Part shown: positions 28,486 through 38,398 of the stretch, one piece after another
Layout of the letters: each line of letters opens with the position of its first letter
Numbering within the stretch: the stretch's first letter is position 1
NCBI GenBank assembly: GCA_021741075.1
Contig: JAIOYO010000012.1
Location: forward strand, 1-64,000
Direction of reading: 5' to 3'
Source: Flavobacteriales bacterium
GTDB lineage: Bacteria > Bacteroidota > Bacteroidia > UBA10329
DNA: 64,000 nucleotides
Translations under genes and position numbers: made by a program
The notes under the pieces: model-generated
What the model saw: the letters and a program-made list of their open reading frames with translations, nothing else
What the model was told of the DNA's origin: nothing
The model's database searches: none

Positions 28486-31400
28486 CTAGTTTTTACCGAA
28501 CCTTTCCTTGACCGAATCTACCGCGTAATAAACAACGGGAACCAGGTAAACGGTGAGGATGAGGGAAGAGAGCAATCCACCGATGATGACCCACGCCAAT
28601 CCGTTTTTCCATTCGGCAGCCGAGCCTGTTGCCATTGCAATGGGCAGCATGCCTACTACCATGGAAAGGGTGGTCATGAGTATGGGGCGCATTCGTCCTT
28701 TTCCGGCTTCAATAAGTGCTTGGCGATAAGGCTTTCCTTCGGCTTTTAACTGATTGGTGAAATCGACAATCAGGATGGCGTTTTTGGTTACCAATCCCAT
28801 GAGCATGATGAGTCCCAACAGGGCAAAGAGGCTGAGGTGGCTCATGGAAAGATTGAGCGCCAAAAATGCTCCAATAACAGCGACTGGAATGGAGAAAAGC
28901 ACTACGAAGGGATAGATGAAACTGTCGTAAAGCGCCACCATGATAAGGTAGATGAGCAGGAACGAAATGAGCAGCACGGAACCTAAGGCACCGAAACTGT
29001 CGTTCTGCCGTTTTATATCGCTTCCCCATTCCATTTGAATGCCTTGTGGAAGCGGGTTTTCGGATAGATAAGCCAGCACTTCATCGGCTACGGTGCCTGA
29101 AGGGCGGCCCAAGGCATCGGCCGTAAGGGTTACGGCTGGTTGACGATCGAGCCGTTCCAATCTGGAAGGCGAATTGGCCTGTACCACGTCTGCAAACTGC
29201 GCTACCTGCACAGACATTCCTTTTGGGTTGATGATGCTGAGTTGGCGCACATGGTCATAATTCTTTCTATCGAATTCGGCCAAACGGATGAGAACGGGAT
29301 ATTCCACATCATTTTCGGTTAAGGTGGCATCGTCATTTCCTGCAAAGGCCGTGCGCACATTCATGCCTACGTAGGCTGTATTGAGTCCCAAACGTTGCAT
29401 TCTATCTTCATCAGGAATGATTCTGTATTCGGGATTTCCCGCTTCTACAGAAAGCTGCACATTATCTGCCCCAGGAATACCGGAAATCATCTTTTGCAAC
29501 TGCTTTCCTGTTTGCATTACCTGCTCGGTATTGCTTCCGCTGAGCGTGAGTTCGATGGGTGCCGAACGAGGTATTAGTCCTAACCCAATTATGGAATAGC
29601 CGATGCCAGCGTAGCGTTCTTTGAGTTCTTCGCGCAATTGGCGCATATAAGTTTCGGTGACCAAATCGGCATGTTCCTTATCGGATTTGAGCTGAATGGT
29701 GAATTCGGTCTGGTTGGCCGAGCCTACCCCGAGGCTTCCGATGCCTGTGCTTGGTCCACCAATGTTGCTGAACACCGATGCAATTTCGGGCTGTTGGAGA
29801 ATGTAGGCTTCTACCTGTTGCGAAACACGACTGTTTTCTTGCAACGATGTGGATTTGTCAAACTCTAAACCGAGTTTGAATTTTCCTTGGTCGCCTGTGG
29901 CGATAAGTTCTTTTCCAATAATTCCTTGCTTCATCACAACTCCCGTGAAGGCGAACAATGCAAGGACAATTCCTATGAAAATTAGTTTGTGATCGAGCAC
30001 CCACTCCAACTGCCGACCATACCAATTGGTAAAGCTGTCGAGCTGTTTTTCGAACCAAAGCAGGAACCGATTGAAGAAGTTTGTAGGTTGTAAATCTTCC
30101 TTTTTTCCGATGCGAGAAGCCATCCACGGAGTGAGTGTAAAACCTACGAGCAAACTGGTAAGCGTAGAGGTAATAACGACCACCGAAAACTGCTTGAGCA
30201 TGTCGGCTACAAACACTTGCAGGAAAAGAATAGGCACGAATACCACCACATCTACCAAGGTGATTGAAATGGCGGAAAAACCGATTTCCATACGTCCTTC
30301 CAACGATGCGAGGTGCTTTTCCTTGCCCATATCTAAGTGGCGCTGAATGTTTTCGAGCACAACGGTTGCATCATCCACCAGAATACCGATGATGAGCGAC
30401 ATGGCCAGTAGGGTCATGAGGTTGAGGGTGTAGCCCAAGATCCACATCACGGCAAAGGCCGTAACAAGCGATGTGGGAATGGCCACCAATACAATGAGCG
30501 AATTTCGGAGGTTGCGCAAAAACAAAAGCATGATCAACGACACCAGAATTACGGCCATGATGAGGTCAACAACTACGGAGTTAACCGCTGCAATGGTGTT
30601 GTCGGTGCTATCATCAGCAATGACAAATTTGACATCGGCACCGCTGTATTGCTGCTCGATGGAACTCAATTTCTCCTTCACAAGTCGCGATACATCCACC
30701 GCGTTGGCATCTCCCTGCTTTTTCAGCATGAGGCCAATGCCTTGCGCACCGTTGTAGCTGCTGATAGAAGATTGCTCCTTTACGCCATCGCGCACAATTG
30801 CTACATCCTTAACCAACACAGGACTTCCGGGCATGGGCATTGCCACTTGCACGTTGGCGATGTTTTCGATGGAACGGAACTTTCCTGTTAGTCGTACGGA
30901 ACTACGGTCTTTATCTGTCTGCACTTCCCCGGCAGGAAGGTCGATGCCTGCACGGTTGATGGCCTCCACCACCTGAACGAGCGGAATGCCATATTGCTGC
31001 AAGCGGTTGTGGTCCACTTCAACCTGTATTTCGCGCTCCTCGCCACCCAAAAGTGTAATCTCGGCAACGCCTTTTATCTGCTGAATTTCTGGAAGGAATT
31101 CGTCCTTCATTTTCTGATAGAACTCAGTTGCAGGCAAACTGCTCGAAGCACTAATAGACATGATGGGCAAGTCGTTTGGCGACACTTTGCTCATTACTGG
31201 ATTCTGAATGTCTGCCGGAAGGTCTTTTCGGATGTTCTCGATGTAGCGTTGCGCATCCTGCATGGTCTTATCCAAATCGGTACCGTACTCCAAGTTGGCG
31301 ATAATCACCGAGGCATTTGGTAACGATTTGGTGGCCAAATAATCAACGCCTTCCAAGTTGGAGAGTGCATCTTCAATCTTGCGCGAAACGGAATTCTCTA

Positions 31401-31575
31401 CTTCGCCAGGTTCAGCACCTGGATAAACCGTTTTGATAACGACCACAGGCTGATTGAAATCGGGCATCAGCTCATAACTGAGATTGGTGAATCCGATGTA
31501 GCCGAGCAGCGTGAAAACGCTGAACAGCACAATGACCAACGATGGTCTATTGATGGATATTTCTGTAATGTTCAT
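28486..31575 (-). CDS. RND-family efflux pump permease (HAE1/AcrB type)
   Basis: VVIKTVYPGAEPGEVENSVSRKIEDALSNLEGVDYL; VLENIQRHLDMGK; 1029 aa. Confidence 0.93.
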   Translation of the reverse strand: MNITEISINRPSLVIVLFSVFTLLGYIGFTNLSYELMPDFNQPVVVIKTVYPGAEPGEVENSVSRKIEDALSNLEGVDYLATKSLPNASVIIANLEYGTDLDKTMQDAQRYIENIRKDLPADIQNPVMSKVSPNDLPIMSISASSSLPATEFYQKMKDEFLPEIQQIKGVAEITLLGGEEREIQVEVDHNRLQQYGIPLVQVVEAINRAGIDLPAGEVQTDKDRSSVRLTGKFRSIENIANVQVAMPMPGSPVLVKDVAIVRDGVKEQSSISSYNGAQGIGLMLKKQGDANAVDVSRLVKEKLSSIEQQYSGADVKFVIADDSTDNTIAAVNSVVVDLIMAVILVSLIMLLFLRNLRNSLIVLVAIPTSLVTAFAVMWILGYTLNLMTLLAMSLIIGILVDDATVVLENIQRHLDMGKEKHLASLEGRMEIGFSAISITLVDVVVFVPILFLQVFVADMLKQFSVVVITSTLTSLLVGFTLTPWMASRIGKKEDLQPTNFFNRFLLWFEKQLDSFTNWYGRQLEWVLDHKLIFIGIVLALFAFTGVVMKQGIIGKELIATGDQGKFKLGLEFDKSTSLQENSRVSQQVEAYILQQPEIASVFSNIGGPSTGIGSLGVGSANQTEFTIQLKSDKEHADLVTETYMRQLREELKERYAGIGYSIIGLGLIPRSAPIELTLSGSNTEQVMQTGKQLQKMISGIPGADNVQLSVEAGNPEYRIIPDEDRMQRLGLNTAYVGMNVRTAFAGNDDATLTENDVEYPVLIRLAEFDRKNYDHVRQLSIINPKGMSVQVAQFADVVQANSPSRLERLDRQPAVTLTADALGRPSGTVADEVLAYLSENPLPQGIQMEWGSDIKRQNDSFGALGSVLLISFLLIYLIMVALYDSFIYPFVVLFSIPVAVIGAFLALNLSMSHLSLFALLGLIMLMGLVTKNAILIVDFTNQLKAEGKPYRQALIEAGKGRMRPILMTTLSMVVGMLPIAMATGSAAEWKNGLAWVIIGGLLSSLILTVYLVPVVYYAVDSVKERFGKN

Positions 31576-31584
31576 CCTTCCTAA

Positions 31585-32649
31585 TTATTTAAGGTTGATG
31601 TTGGCGCCATCGGTCAAATCGGTGAGACCTTGGGTAACGATTATATCTCCAGCTTTTAACCCGCTGGAAACGATTACCAAGTCTCCATCTCGTCCACTGA
31701 TGGTGATCGTTTGAAGCACAGCTTTTCCGTTGCTCACTTTGTAAATGCTGCTTTTTCCGTCTGCACGGATAACGGCTGATGCTGGAACGGCAATCTGTGG
31801 CGTGGCTTCGTCATTGTTCATTCTCACCTCACCGAACATTCCGGCTTTCAGTTTGTGGTTCGATGTGTTTTGCACCAAGAATTTGACGGGGAAGCTGTTG
31901 GCCATATTGGCCTTACTGCCAATCATTCTAAGCGTTCCGCTGAAGGGCTCTTCTTGCAACGACTTTACATAGATGGGATGTTTTTGTCCCTCGCGGAAAT
32001 GTGCCAAATCGGTTTCTGAAACCTGAATGGTGAGTTTCAATTGCGAGATGTCTGTGAGCTGCAAAAGTGGCATTCCGGGAGCAGCAAACGCTCCCAATTC
32101 TGTGAGTTTGGCCGTTACAATGGCATCAAACGGAGCGCGGATTATTGTTTTGCTCAATTGTTCTTCTACTGTTTGTTTTTCGGTGCGTGCACCCTTCAGT
32201 CCTAGCTGGGTTTTTTCCAGTTGTACACCTTGGATGGCATCGGCAGCGGCCAACACTTCAAAACGCGCCACATCGGCCTCCAGACCTTCAATCTTCACAT
32301 TAATTCCAGCTAACTGATGGCGCAGCAACGCATCATCCAAACGGATAAGTTCCTGCCCTTTATTCACAAAACTGCCTTCTTCAACGGAAATGGAATTCAC
32401 CTTTCCGGGAAGTTCTGCTCCGATTTTTGCTTCGCGATAAGGCTCAAAATTTCCGAGATGACCACGGCCTGAATTGAGCACAGTGAGCCGTATCGTGTCC
32501 ACCCCCACATTCAAAGCGGCCTGTTTGTCATGTTGATAGACCTTCTCCTCGGTAATCTCCTTGTTTCCTTTTAGGCGGATGGCCACCACAGCAATAATTG
32601 CCACAGGAATGACCACATAAAGTACTTTTTTCAATAGTGAAGTTTTCAT
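31585..32649 (-). CDS. RND efflux periplasmic adaptor (MFP) subunit
   Basis: EAKIGAELPGKVNSISVEEGSFVNKGQELIRLDDALL. Confidence 0.92.
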   Translation of the reverse strand: MKTSLLKKVLYVVIPVAIIAVVAIRLKGNKEITEEKVYQHDKQAALNVGVDTIRLTVLNSGRGHLGNFEPYREAKIGAELPGKVNSISVEEGSFVNKGQELIRLDDALLRHQLAGINVKIEGLEADVARFEVLAAADAIQGVQLEKTQLGLKGARTEKQTVEEQLSKTIIRAPFDAIVTAKLTELGAFAAPGMPLLQLTDISQLKLTIQVSETDLAHFREGQKHPIYVKSLQEEPFSGTLRMIGSKANMANSFPVKFLVQNTSNHKLKAGMFGEVRMNNDEATPQIAVPASAVIRADGKSSIYKVSNGKAVLQTITISGRDGDLVIVSSGLKAGDIIVTQGLTDLTDGANINLK

Positions 32650-34019
32650 TTGTCGTTGATTGAGATGTTGCCACTGATTTGTTTCAATTCGAGATCTGCC
32701 TTGAGGTAATCGATCAGGGCATTGAGATAATTCTGTTGTGTTTTTCGTAGTTCATTGTCGGCCAAAAGCACCTCTGTAAGGCCAGCAGTACCATGCTTGT
32801 GCTGTAGAAGCGTTTGTTGATACACGCTTTGCGCCAACTCCGATTGAGCCGTGTAATTCTGCATTGTGCTGTTTGCCGTCAGCTTCTGTTCTTGCGCGTT
32901 CGCAAGCTGAATAGCGGTGCGGTCGGTAAGACTTTCCGTCATTAACTGGTTATTCTTCAACTCCAGTTTCTTCTGGTTGATTTTGCGTGTGGTAACGGTT
33001 CCGTTGAAGATGGGCACGCTCAGCTTTAATCCTGCTAATCCAACGGTATAGAAATCAAGAAAATCGTTGGGTGTCTTATCATAGCCAAAACCATTTACAC
33101 CATACGATCCAAAAACCGATACCGAAGGAATGCGCGAACGTTTGAGGCTCGATAATTCTATGTTTAATAAACGAGATTTGGCATGCACCATATCCATTTC
33201 TACTGTAGACTTTTGTGTGTATTCCAGAACGGGTTTTTCCAAAGGAGATTTCTCAATCATCATTTCTCTTCCCAACGGAATTCCGATGGAGAGTTTGAGC
33301 AGATTGAGCACGTTCTGCTGTTTGGAAGCAAGTGTTTGTCGGTCTGTTTTCAGTTGTGCCAATTGCAGTTCCACCTTGCTTACTTCTGTGCCAGTAATCA
33401 TTTTTTGAGAATGGATTAACTGAACATTCTTAAGCAATGCTGCTGCGTTCGTGAGGTTGCTGTCGATAAAGGCCAACTGATGCTGCATTATCTGTGCGTT
33501 GTAATACAGATTGGACACATCGAAATAAACCTGCTCGGCTGTTTTTCTGTACTGAAGTTGGCTCACGACTTTTGCCTCTTTGGTGGCGCTGATGCCGCCA
33601 TACAATTGCGGGTCGTAAAGCGGAATTCCCACATTGACATTCGCACCGATATTATGCGGCACTCCAAACTGCACTGCCTTATACTGCCCTTCGGGACCAC
33701 CGAAGATTGACATCGGCATGAGTTGATAGGGTAATTCAAAAAAGTAGCGGTAATCCGCCTGTGCGTTCACTTTTGGGATAAGATTAGCCTTCACCTCGCG
33801 ATGCTTTTCATCCGCCATGGCGATGTTGTTCTTCTCCATCTGCAAACTGCGGTTGTGTACCCAGGCCGTGTCAATGCATTGCTGTAAGGACCATGTTTCC
33901 TGCGCCTTGGTAGCCTGATTACCAAGGAGGAAAAGGGCTGCTGTCAATAGCGGTATGTGAATGTTCACTAACTTCATGGTGTAAATTTTTTTTAGTGTGG
34001 GAAAAGAGACATCCAGCAC
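32646..34019 (-). CDS. TolC-family outer membrane protein; likely start 33977
   Basis: WSLQQCIDTAWVHNRSLQMEKNNIAMADEKHREVKANLIPKVNAQADY. Confidence 0.9.
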   Translation of the reverse strand: MLDVSFPTLKKIYTMKLVNIHIPLLTAALFLLGNQATKAQETWSLQQCIDTAWVHNRSLQMEKNNIAMADEKHREVKANLIPKVNAQADYRYFFELPYQLMPMSIFGGPEGQYKAVQFGVPHNIGANVNVGIPLYDPQLYGGISATKEAKVVSQLQYRKTAEQVYFDVSNLYYNAQIMQHQLAFIDSNLTNAAALLKNVQLIHSQKMITGTEVSKVELQLAQLKTDRQTLASKQQNVLNLLKLSIGIPLGREMMIEKSPLEKPVLEYTQKSTVEMDMVHAKSRLLNIELSSLKRSRIPSVSVFGSYGVNGFGYDKTPNDFLDFYTVGLAGLKLSVPIFNGTVTTRKINQKKLELKNNQLMTESLTDRTAIQLANAQEQKLTANSTMQNYTAQSELAQSVYQQTLLQHKHGTAGLTEVLLADNELRKTQQNYLNALIDYLKADLELKQISGNISINDK

Positions 34020-34073
34020 AGGAGTACGCCCGCGCTAAATGTGTCTTTTATCCTGTTTTTACTGTTCATCTCG

Positions 34074-34517
34074 TTATGCACGAGCACCAATTTCCACCAA
34101 GGCGTCCAAATGGACAACAGTTTTGATGGAGTTGCTAATGAGGCAGGCAGCTTCTGCTTTGTCAAGAATGCGTACCGCACGTTCGCGTTTGGTCTCGTCA
34201 TCAATAACCAAAACAGGTTTTAAGGTTATTTCGGTCATTTTGAATTTACCATCTTCCTTTTCCAGCACGCCTTCTGCACTGCAATCAAAGCTGTTGAATT
34301 CCAGTTTTGAGTACTCCGCAATAGCCAGAAATGTGGTCATGAAACAACTTAAAACCGAAGCGGTAAAAAGATGCTCTGGTGACCAGATGCCGGCTACGCC
34401 TTTGTCAAATTCGGGCGGTGTGGCAACTTCAATTTTTGTAGGCAGTTCAGGCGAACTCATTTCTCCTATTCGACCTTCTTTCCAGGTTAATTCTACGTTA
34501 TACAAATGCTTTTCCAT
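34074..34517 (-). CDS. OsmC family protein
   Basis: WSPEHLFTASVLSCFMTTFLAIAEYSKLEFNSFDCSAEGVLE. Confidence 0.88.
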   Translation of the reverse strand: MEKHLYNVELTWKEGRIGEMSSPELPTKIEVATPPEFDKGVAGIWSPEHLFTASVLSCFMTTFLAIAEYSKLEFNSFDCSAEGVLEKEDGKFKMTEITLKPVLVIDDETKRERAVRILDKAEAACLISNSIKTVVHLDALVEIGARA

Positions 34518-34555
34518 GTGTTAATTTTTCATCCCTCTTTAGAGATCATTATTTA

Positions 34556-34963
34556 CTAAGCGATTGATTTCATTTTCAAAAAAGCAATTCCCATCCAGAC
34601 AACCGAAGCTGTCATTGCAATTGCTCCGACCAACACTAATGCAGGGGGCAGTCCAAGATATACCTCACTTAATATTCCGATCGGCATGAGCAATCCCGCA
34701 AGTGCCAGCCAGGAAATAGCTTTCACATTTTGAAGTTTGTCTTTAAAATGTAGAAGGAGATAGCCCATCAATATATTTAGGAAAGCAAATAGGTTACCAT
34801 GCACGTGAGCCAATCGGCTCTCAAAGTGTTTTCCAATACTATACGAGTTCGCCCATTCTTCTGCATCAGGAGCAAAGTCACGCAAGTAGATTAAAAGAAA
34901 GCCATAGACCATAAAAAGTCCCATTGTCAGGAACCCAATTGCGATGTTGTTCTTGCCGTTCAT
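34556..34963 (-). CDS. small integral membrane protein, unknown function
   Basis: 4 hydrophobic segments; RLAHVHGNLFAFLNILMGYLLLHF. Confidence 0.6.
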   Translation of the reverse strand: MNGKNNIAIGFLTMGLFMVYGFLLIYLRDFAPDAEEWANSYSIGKHFESRLAHVHGNLFAFLNILMGYLLLHFKDKLQNVKAISWLALAGLLMPIGILSEVYLGLPPALVLVGAIAMTASVVWMGIAFLKMKSIA

Positions 34964-35034
34964 TTTGATTGTTCTGGTAGATGAATATTTGTTTAATAAG
35001 AATGTCTATTTATGTTGATGGAACATCTGTCCGC

Positions 35035-35439
35035 TCATTCAAAATGCTGGTCATAAATCTCGTAAGACGCTTTCAGCTTGTCCGTGACCTTGGTTACTTC
35101 TTCGGGCGTTTCGGCCTTTGAAAGTTCCTTCACCAATTCCAAGTGCGGATGCAGCCATTTGTGCAATTCATCGTGGCTTTTGCCATCCATCGTGCAGCTT
35201 TTTATCAGCTTGCTGTTCTGTTCCTGTAAGTCTTTGGCCAATTTTTCATGGTCTGTATCGCCATTAATCAGATACGTGTTCAATACCACGCGGCCTTGTT
35301 CAATGTGCGGTTTCATTTCTTCATTCACCGCCCATTTTTGGCCGTTATTAAGTTCAATTTTCTCCTGAACATGAGAATCGTTTCCACAGGCAGAAAAGAG
35401 GAACGGAAAAAGTAAAAGAGGTAGGAGTTTGATTTTCAT
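35035..35439 (-). CDS. hypothetical lipoprotein
   Basis: Lipobox FLFSAC. Confidence 0.6.
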   Translation of the reverse strand: MKIKLLPLLLFPFLFSACGNDSHVQEKIELNNGQKWAVNEEMKPHIEQGRVVLNTYLINGDTDHEKLAKDLQEQNSKLIKSCTMDGKSHDELHKWLHPHLELVKELSKAETPEEVTKVTDKLKASYEIYDQHFE

Positions 35440-35461
35440 GACTTAATTTTTCGCTATATAA

Positions 35462-36055
35462 TTATGAACGGTGTTTGATGATGGTGAGCAGTGCAGAAAT
35501 CATGTTTTCAGACTGACGTTCGATGTCGAATCCGAAATTGGCAACGCGCCACTTGAACATCTGCAATCGGAATGTACCGAGTATGATGTGTAACAATTCT
35601 TCGGTACTAATAGCATTGGTAAAAACCTGTTGTTGTTGGCCTTCCATTACAATGGGCATCAGCTGTCGCATAATTGTGCCCATTATTTTCAAAATCGCCT
35701 GATTGATACGTTGGCTTTGTTCCATTAGACCATCAGAAAAAACGGCTACTACAAAATGTGGCTCAGCCTTAAAGAAACCGTACTGGCTTCTGAACACAGC
35801 TTTAAACCGCTCTTCTGGCCCATTTGCCGAAGCAACGGCAGCAGACAAACGAGTATCCATCGTTTCGGCCAAATAGTTCAACATAGCCACAATGATGTCT
35901 TCCTTACTTTTGAAATGACGGTAGATAGCACTTTCAGTGAATTTCATTTCAGCCGCCACGTTCTTGGTGGTGAGTCCGCTAATTCCTGAGGTAGTAAGTA
36001 TTCTCCCTGCCGCCTCAATGATTTCCATCTGCCTGTCCGTGATTTCCATTGTCAT
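35462..36055 (-). CDS. TetR/AcrR family regulator
   Basis: IIEAAGRILTTSGISGLTTKNVAAEMKFTESAIYRHFKSKEDIIVAML. Confidence 0.93.
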   Translation of the reverse strand: MTMEITDRQMEIIEAAGRILTTSGISGLTTKNVAAEMKFTESAIYRHFKSKEDIIVAMLNYLAETMDTRLSAAVASANGPEERFKAVFRSQYGFFKAEPHFVVAVFSDGLMEQSQRINQAILKIMGTIMRQLMPIVMEGQQQQVFTNAISTEELLHIILGTFRLQMFKWRVANFGFDIERQSENMISALLTIIKHRS

Positions 36056-36109
36056 GGTTTTTACTGTTGAATACTTGTTTTTAGTATAAGTGCTTTATCA
36101 ACGGGACAA

Positions 36110-36131
36110 AGTAAGTAAATATTCACTTACT
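36110..36131. promoter_or_regulatory. 22-bp near-perfect palindrome AGTAAGTAAATATTCACTTACT, probable TetR operator
   Basis: Single mismatched pair; 55 bp upstream of the tetR start. Confidence 0.75.
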
Positions 36132-36206
36132 ACAAAGTGATGATTGTCACGTATTAAAAAATAGATGTTCTAATGATGGGTGGTTTTAAAAAGAGTTGAG
36201 CCGAAA

Positions 36207-36674
36207 TCAGGTCCAAAATTCATCATCCCAGTCTTCGCAAGCCTTAATTTCCTGATGATGTTCATCTACCCATTGTAGCTGCGCTGGAGTGGCAACTAGC
36301 TGAATTTCATGAAATAGTATGCGTTCTTCAAAGCGAATGTGAGCTTCCAGCTCCTCTTCAATCTTGCTGAGTGCTCGGGCTATGTCCTTTTCGTTTAGAA
36401 AAAGTCGCGTCAACCTTCGGTGTTCGGCCAAGGCTTTCTTTACCAATTCGTGGTCATTTCCAAGGATTGTAAAGACATATTTCTCTTCATCTTCGAAATG
36501 TGGAAGGAGACTGGTCTTATAAAAATAGTCCGCATAGCGCTTGATGCGCTCCTTTTCAACGCCATTTGTGATTCCCTTTCTGATCTTCCAACATAGAAGG
36601 AGCCCATGATGATGTTCACGACTGAATGGCTGAAGCTCTTTGCTTCGTTTAAGTGGTGTTTGAGAAATTCCCAT
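36207..36674 (-). CDS. hemerythrin-like domain protein
   Basis: FSREHHHGLLLCWKIR; LLPHFEDEEKYVF; EHRRLTRLF; HIRFEERILFHEIQ. Confidence 0.85.
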   Translation of the reverse strand: MGISQTPLKRSKELQPFSREHHHGLLLCWKIRKGITNGVEKERIKRYADYFYKTSLLPHFEDEEKYVFTILGNDHELVKKALAEHRRLTRLFLNEKDIARALSKIEEELEAHIRFEERILFHEIQLVATPAQLQWVDEHHQEIKACEDWDDEFWT

Positions 36675-36695
36675 GGATGGCTGGAGTTCTGTTTT

Positions 36696-37103
36696 TTAGT
36701 AAAGTGGCGTGGCCGAATTGTTCTTGTAATATTCAATCTTATGATGGAACATTTTGGCCATGTTCGTGGCGCGCATTTTGGCTTCATCCGCTTTGTCTCC
36801 AGTAAACAATTGGTCAACGGTTTTGGTGAAAATTCCGATCCAACGTTCGAAGTGATCTAAGCTTACAGGTAGCTTGGCGTGCGGCCCAAATGGACTTCCG
36901 TAGTACGTATGTTCTTCAAGCAAAACCGTTTGCCAAAAGCGATACATCTTTTCCAAGTGTTCTGGCCATCGATCTTGTATTACACCTTCGAATATGGGCC
37001 CAATAAGTTCATCTTTTCTAACGTTATCGTAAAATGTGTTGACAAGCAATTTGATGTCGTCAAGATTGATAATGTCGTGCTTCATGTTTAACGTTTTAAA
37101 CAC
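36696..37103 (-). CDS. group III truncated hemoglobin; likely start 37085
   Basis: LVNTFYDNVRKDELIGPIFEGVIQDRWPEHLEKMYRFWQTVLLEEHTYYGSPFGPHAKLPVSLDHFERWIGIF. Confidence 0.9.
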   Translation of the reverse strand: MFKTLNMKHDIINLDDIKLLVNTFYDNVRKDELIGPIFEGVIQDRWPEHLEKMYRFWQTVLLEEHTYYGSPFGPHAKLPVSLDHFERWIGIFTKTVDQLFTGDKADEAKMRATNMAKMFHHKIEYYKNNSATPLY

Positions 37104-37522
37104 GTAATTCCTTCCAAAAGACCTTCTGTAAGTTGGCCAAGAGTTGTGCTTTCAAGCATTTTCTTGAGCTCGTTTCGGATGGTCATAAATTGATCGTGCA
37201 GCGGACAAGGTTCGTTGGCATTGCATTCATGCAAACCGAGTCCACAACCGCGATAAATGGCGTCACCATCAATGGCATCAACAATCTGATTGAGGCAAAT
37301 GGTTTCCAAACTGGATTCGTCAATCTGAAAACCACCGTTCGGACCTTTGTAGGAAATGATGATTTGGTTGCGCGCTAACTGCTGCAATATTTTGGCGGTA
37401 AAAGCCTCGGGCGAATCAATCTTCTCGCTGATTTCTTTCAGGCTGACGCGATTACCAGCAGAAGAGTTCTGCGCAATATAGAGCGTGGCACGGATGCCGT
37501 ATTCGCAGGCTTTTGAGAACAT
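37088..37522 (-). CDS. Rrf2-family regulator with Fe-S type cysteines (NsrR-like)
   Basis: CEYGIRATLYIAQNSSAGNRVSLKEISEKIDSPEAFTAKILQQLARNQIIISYKGPNGGF; CGLGLHECNANEPC. Confidence 0.88.
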   Translation of the reverse strand: MFSKACEYGIRATLYIAQNSSAGNRVSLKEISEKIDSPEAFTAKILQQLARNQIIISYKGPNGGFQIDESSLETICLNQIVDAIDGDAIYRGCGLGLHECNANEPCPLHDQFMTIRNELKKMLESTTLGQLTEGLLEGITCLKR

Positions 37523-37615
37523 TACGTGTTGAATTTATCTCAAAAGTAAGGCTTTCTACCTATTTAAGATAAATATATCCGAAATAACGTATTCGAGAGA
37601 TGAATAGACCGGGGT

Positions 37616-38398
37616 CTAAAAATCCTTTCTCTTAGCTTGTCTTACTATCAATCCAATAGGCAACGCAACCCAAGTAAACAGCAACCCGAAACTGGCGATC
37701 ATGCCCAGCGAAGTGCCGAAGAATTGCTGGAAAACAGCACCAGTGTAACCAAGAAGAACGGAAATATCCAGTTCAAGAATGATGAGAATTCTGGAAAGGT
37801 CAATTGGATTTAATGTGCTGGCAATGAGCGAGAACTTATCAATCGGATAATCATCAAAAACGAAAAGTGAGATGAGAAAAATGCCATCGTAGACAACGGC
37901 CAGAAAAAGCCACATTAGGATAGCAATTCCGAAGCCTTTGATCTTGTTGTCATTTGCCAAACCGATGTTGTAGGCCAGCGCCACGAAAATGAAAGTAAGC
38001 AACGCTCCGACTGCCAAAAGCAACGCAAAACTGAGCAACGCAGCAGAACCTACCACTCCATAAATGGCAAAGGGAATTCCTAATCCGAGCACTAAGCTGC
38101 CCGCCAACGAAAGCGCCAATCCGAAATATTGGCCAAGGAAAATGGTGCTGCGTTTGAGCGGTTGCGCCATCAGCAATTCGGTGAATTCCTTCGAATTGTA
38201 GTAGTACATCACCCCGAAAATGGTTCCGATAAGTGGCGTAAGCACCACGATGATGTTCATCATGGTGATGATGGCTTTCGACACATCGTTGTTTAAGAAT
38301 AGCAGCGTCATGCCAAGCAGGAAGTAAAATCCGAAATAGACGAAGCTCCATCGGCTTCGAATAAGATCGAAAAAGCTGTATTTCATGATCTTAAGCAT
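37616..38398 (-). CDS. nosY: ABC transporter permease for nitrous oxide reductase maturation
   Basis: YYNSKEFTELLMAQPLKRSTIFLGQYFGL; gene order. Confidence 0.85.
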   Translation of the reverse strand: MLKIMKYSFFDLIRSRWSFVYFGFYFLLGMTLLFLNNDVSKAIITMMNIIVVLTPLIGTIFGVMYYYNSKEFTELLMAQPLKRSTIFLGQYFGLALSLAGSLVLGLGIPFAIYGVVGSAALLSFALLLAVGALLTFIFVALAYNIGLANDNKIKGFGIAILMWLFLAVVYDGIFLISLFVFDDYPIDKFSLIASTLNPIDLSRILIILELDISVLLGYTGAVFQQFFGTSLGMIASFGLLFTWVALPIGLIVRQAKRKDF

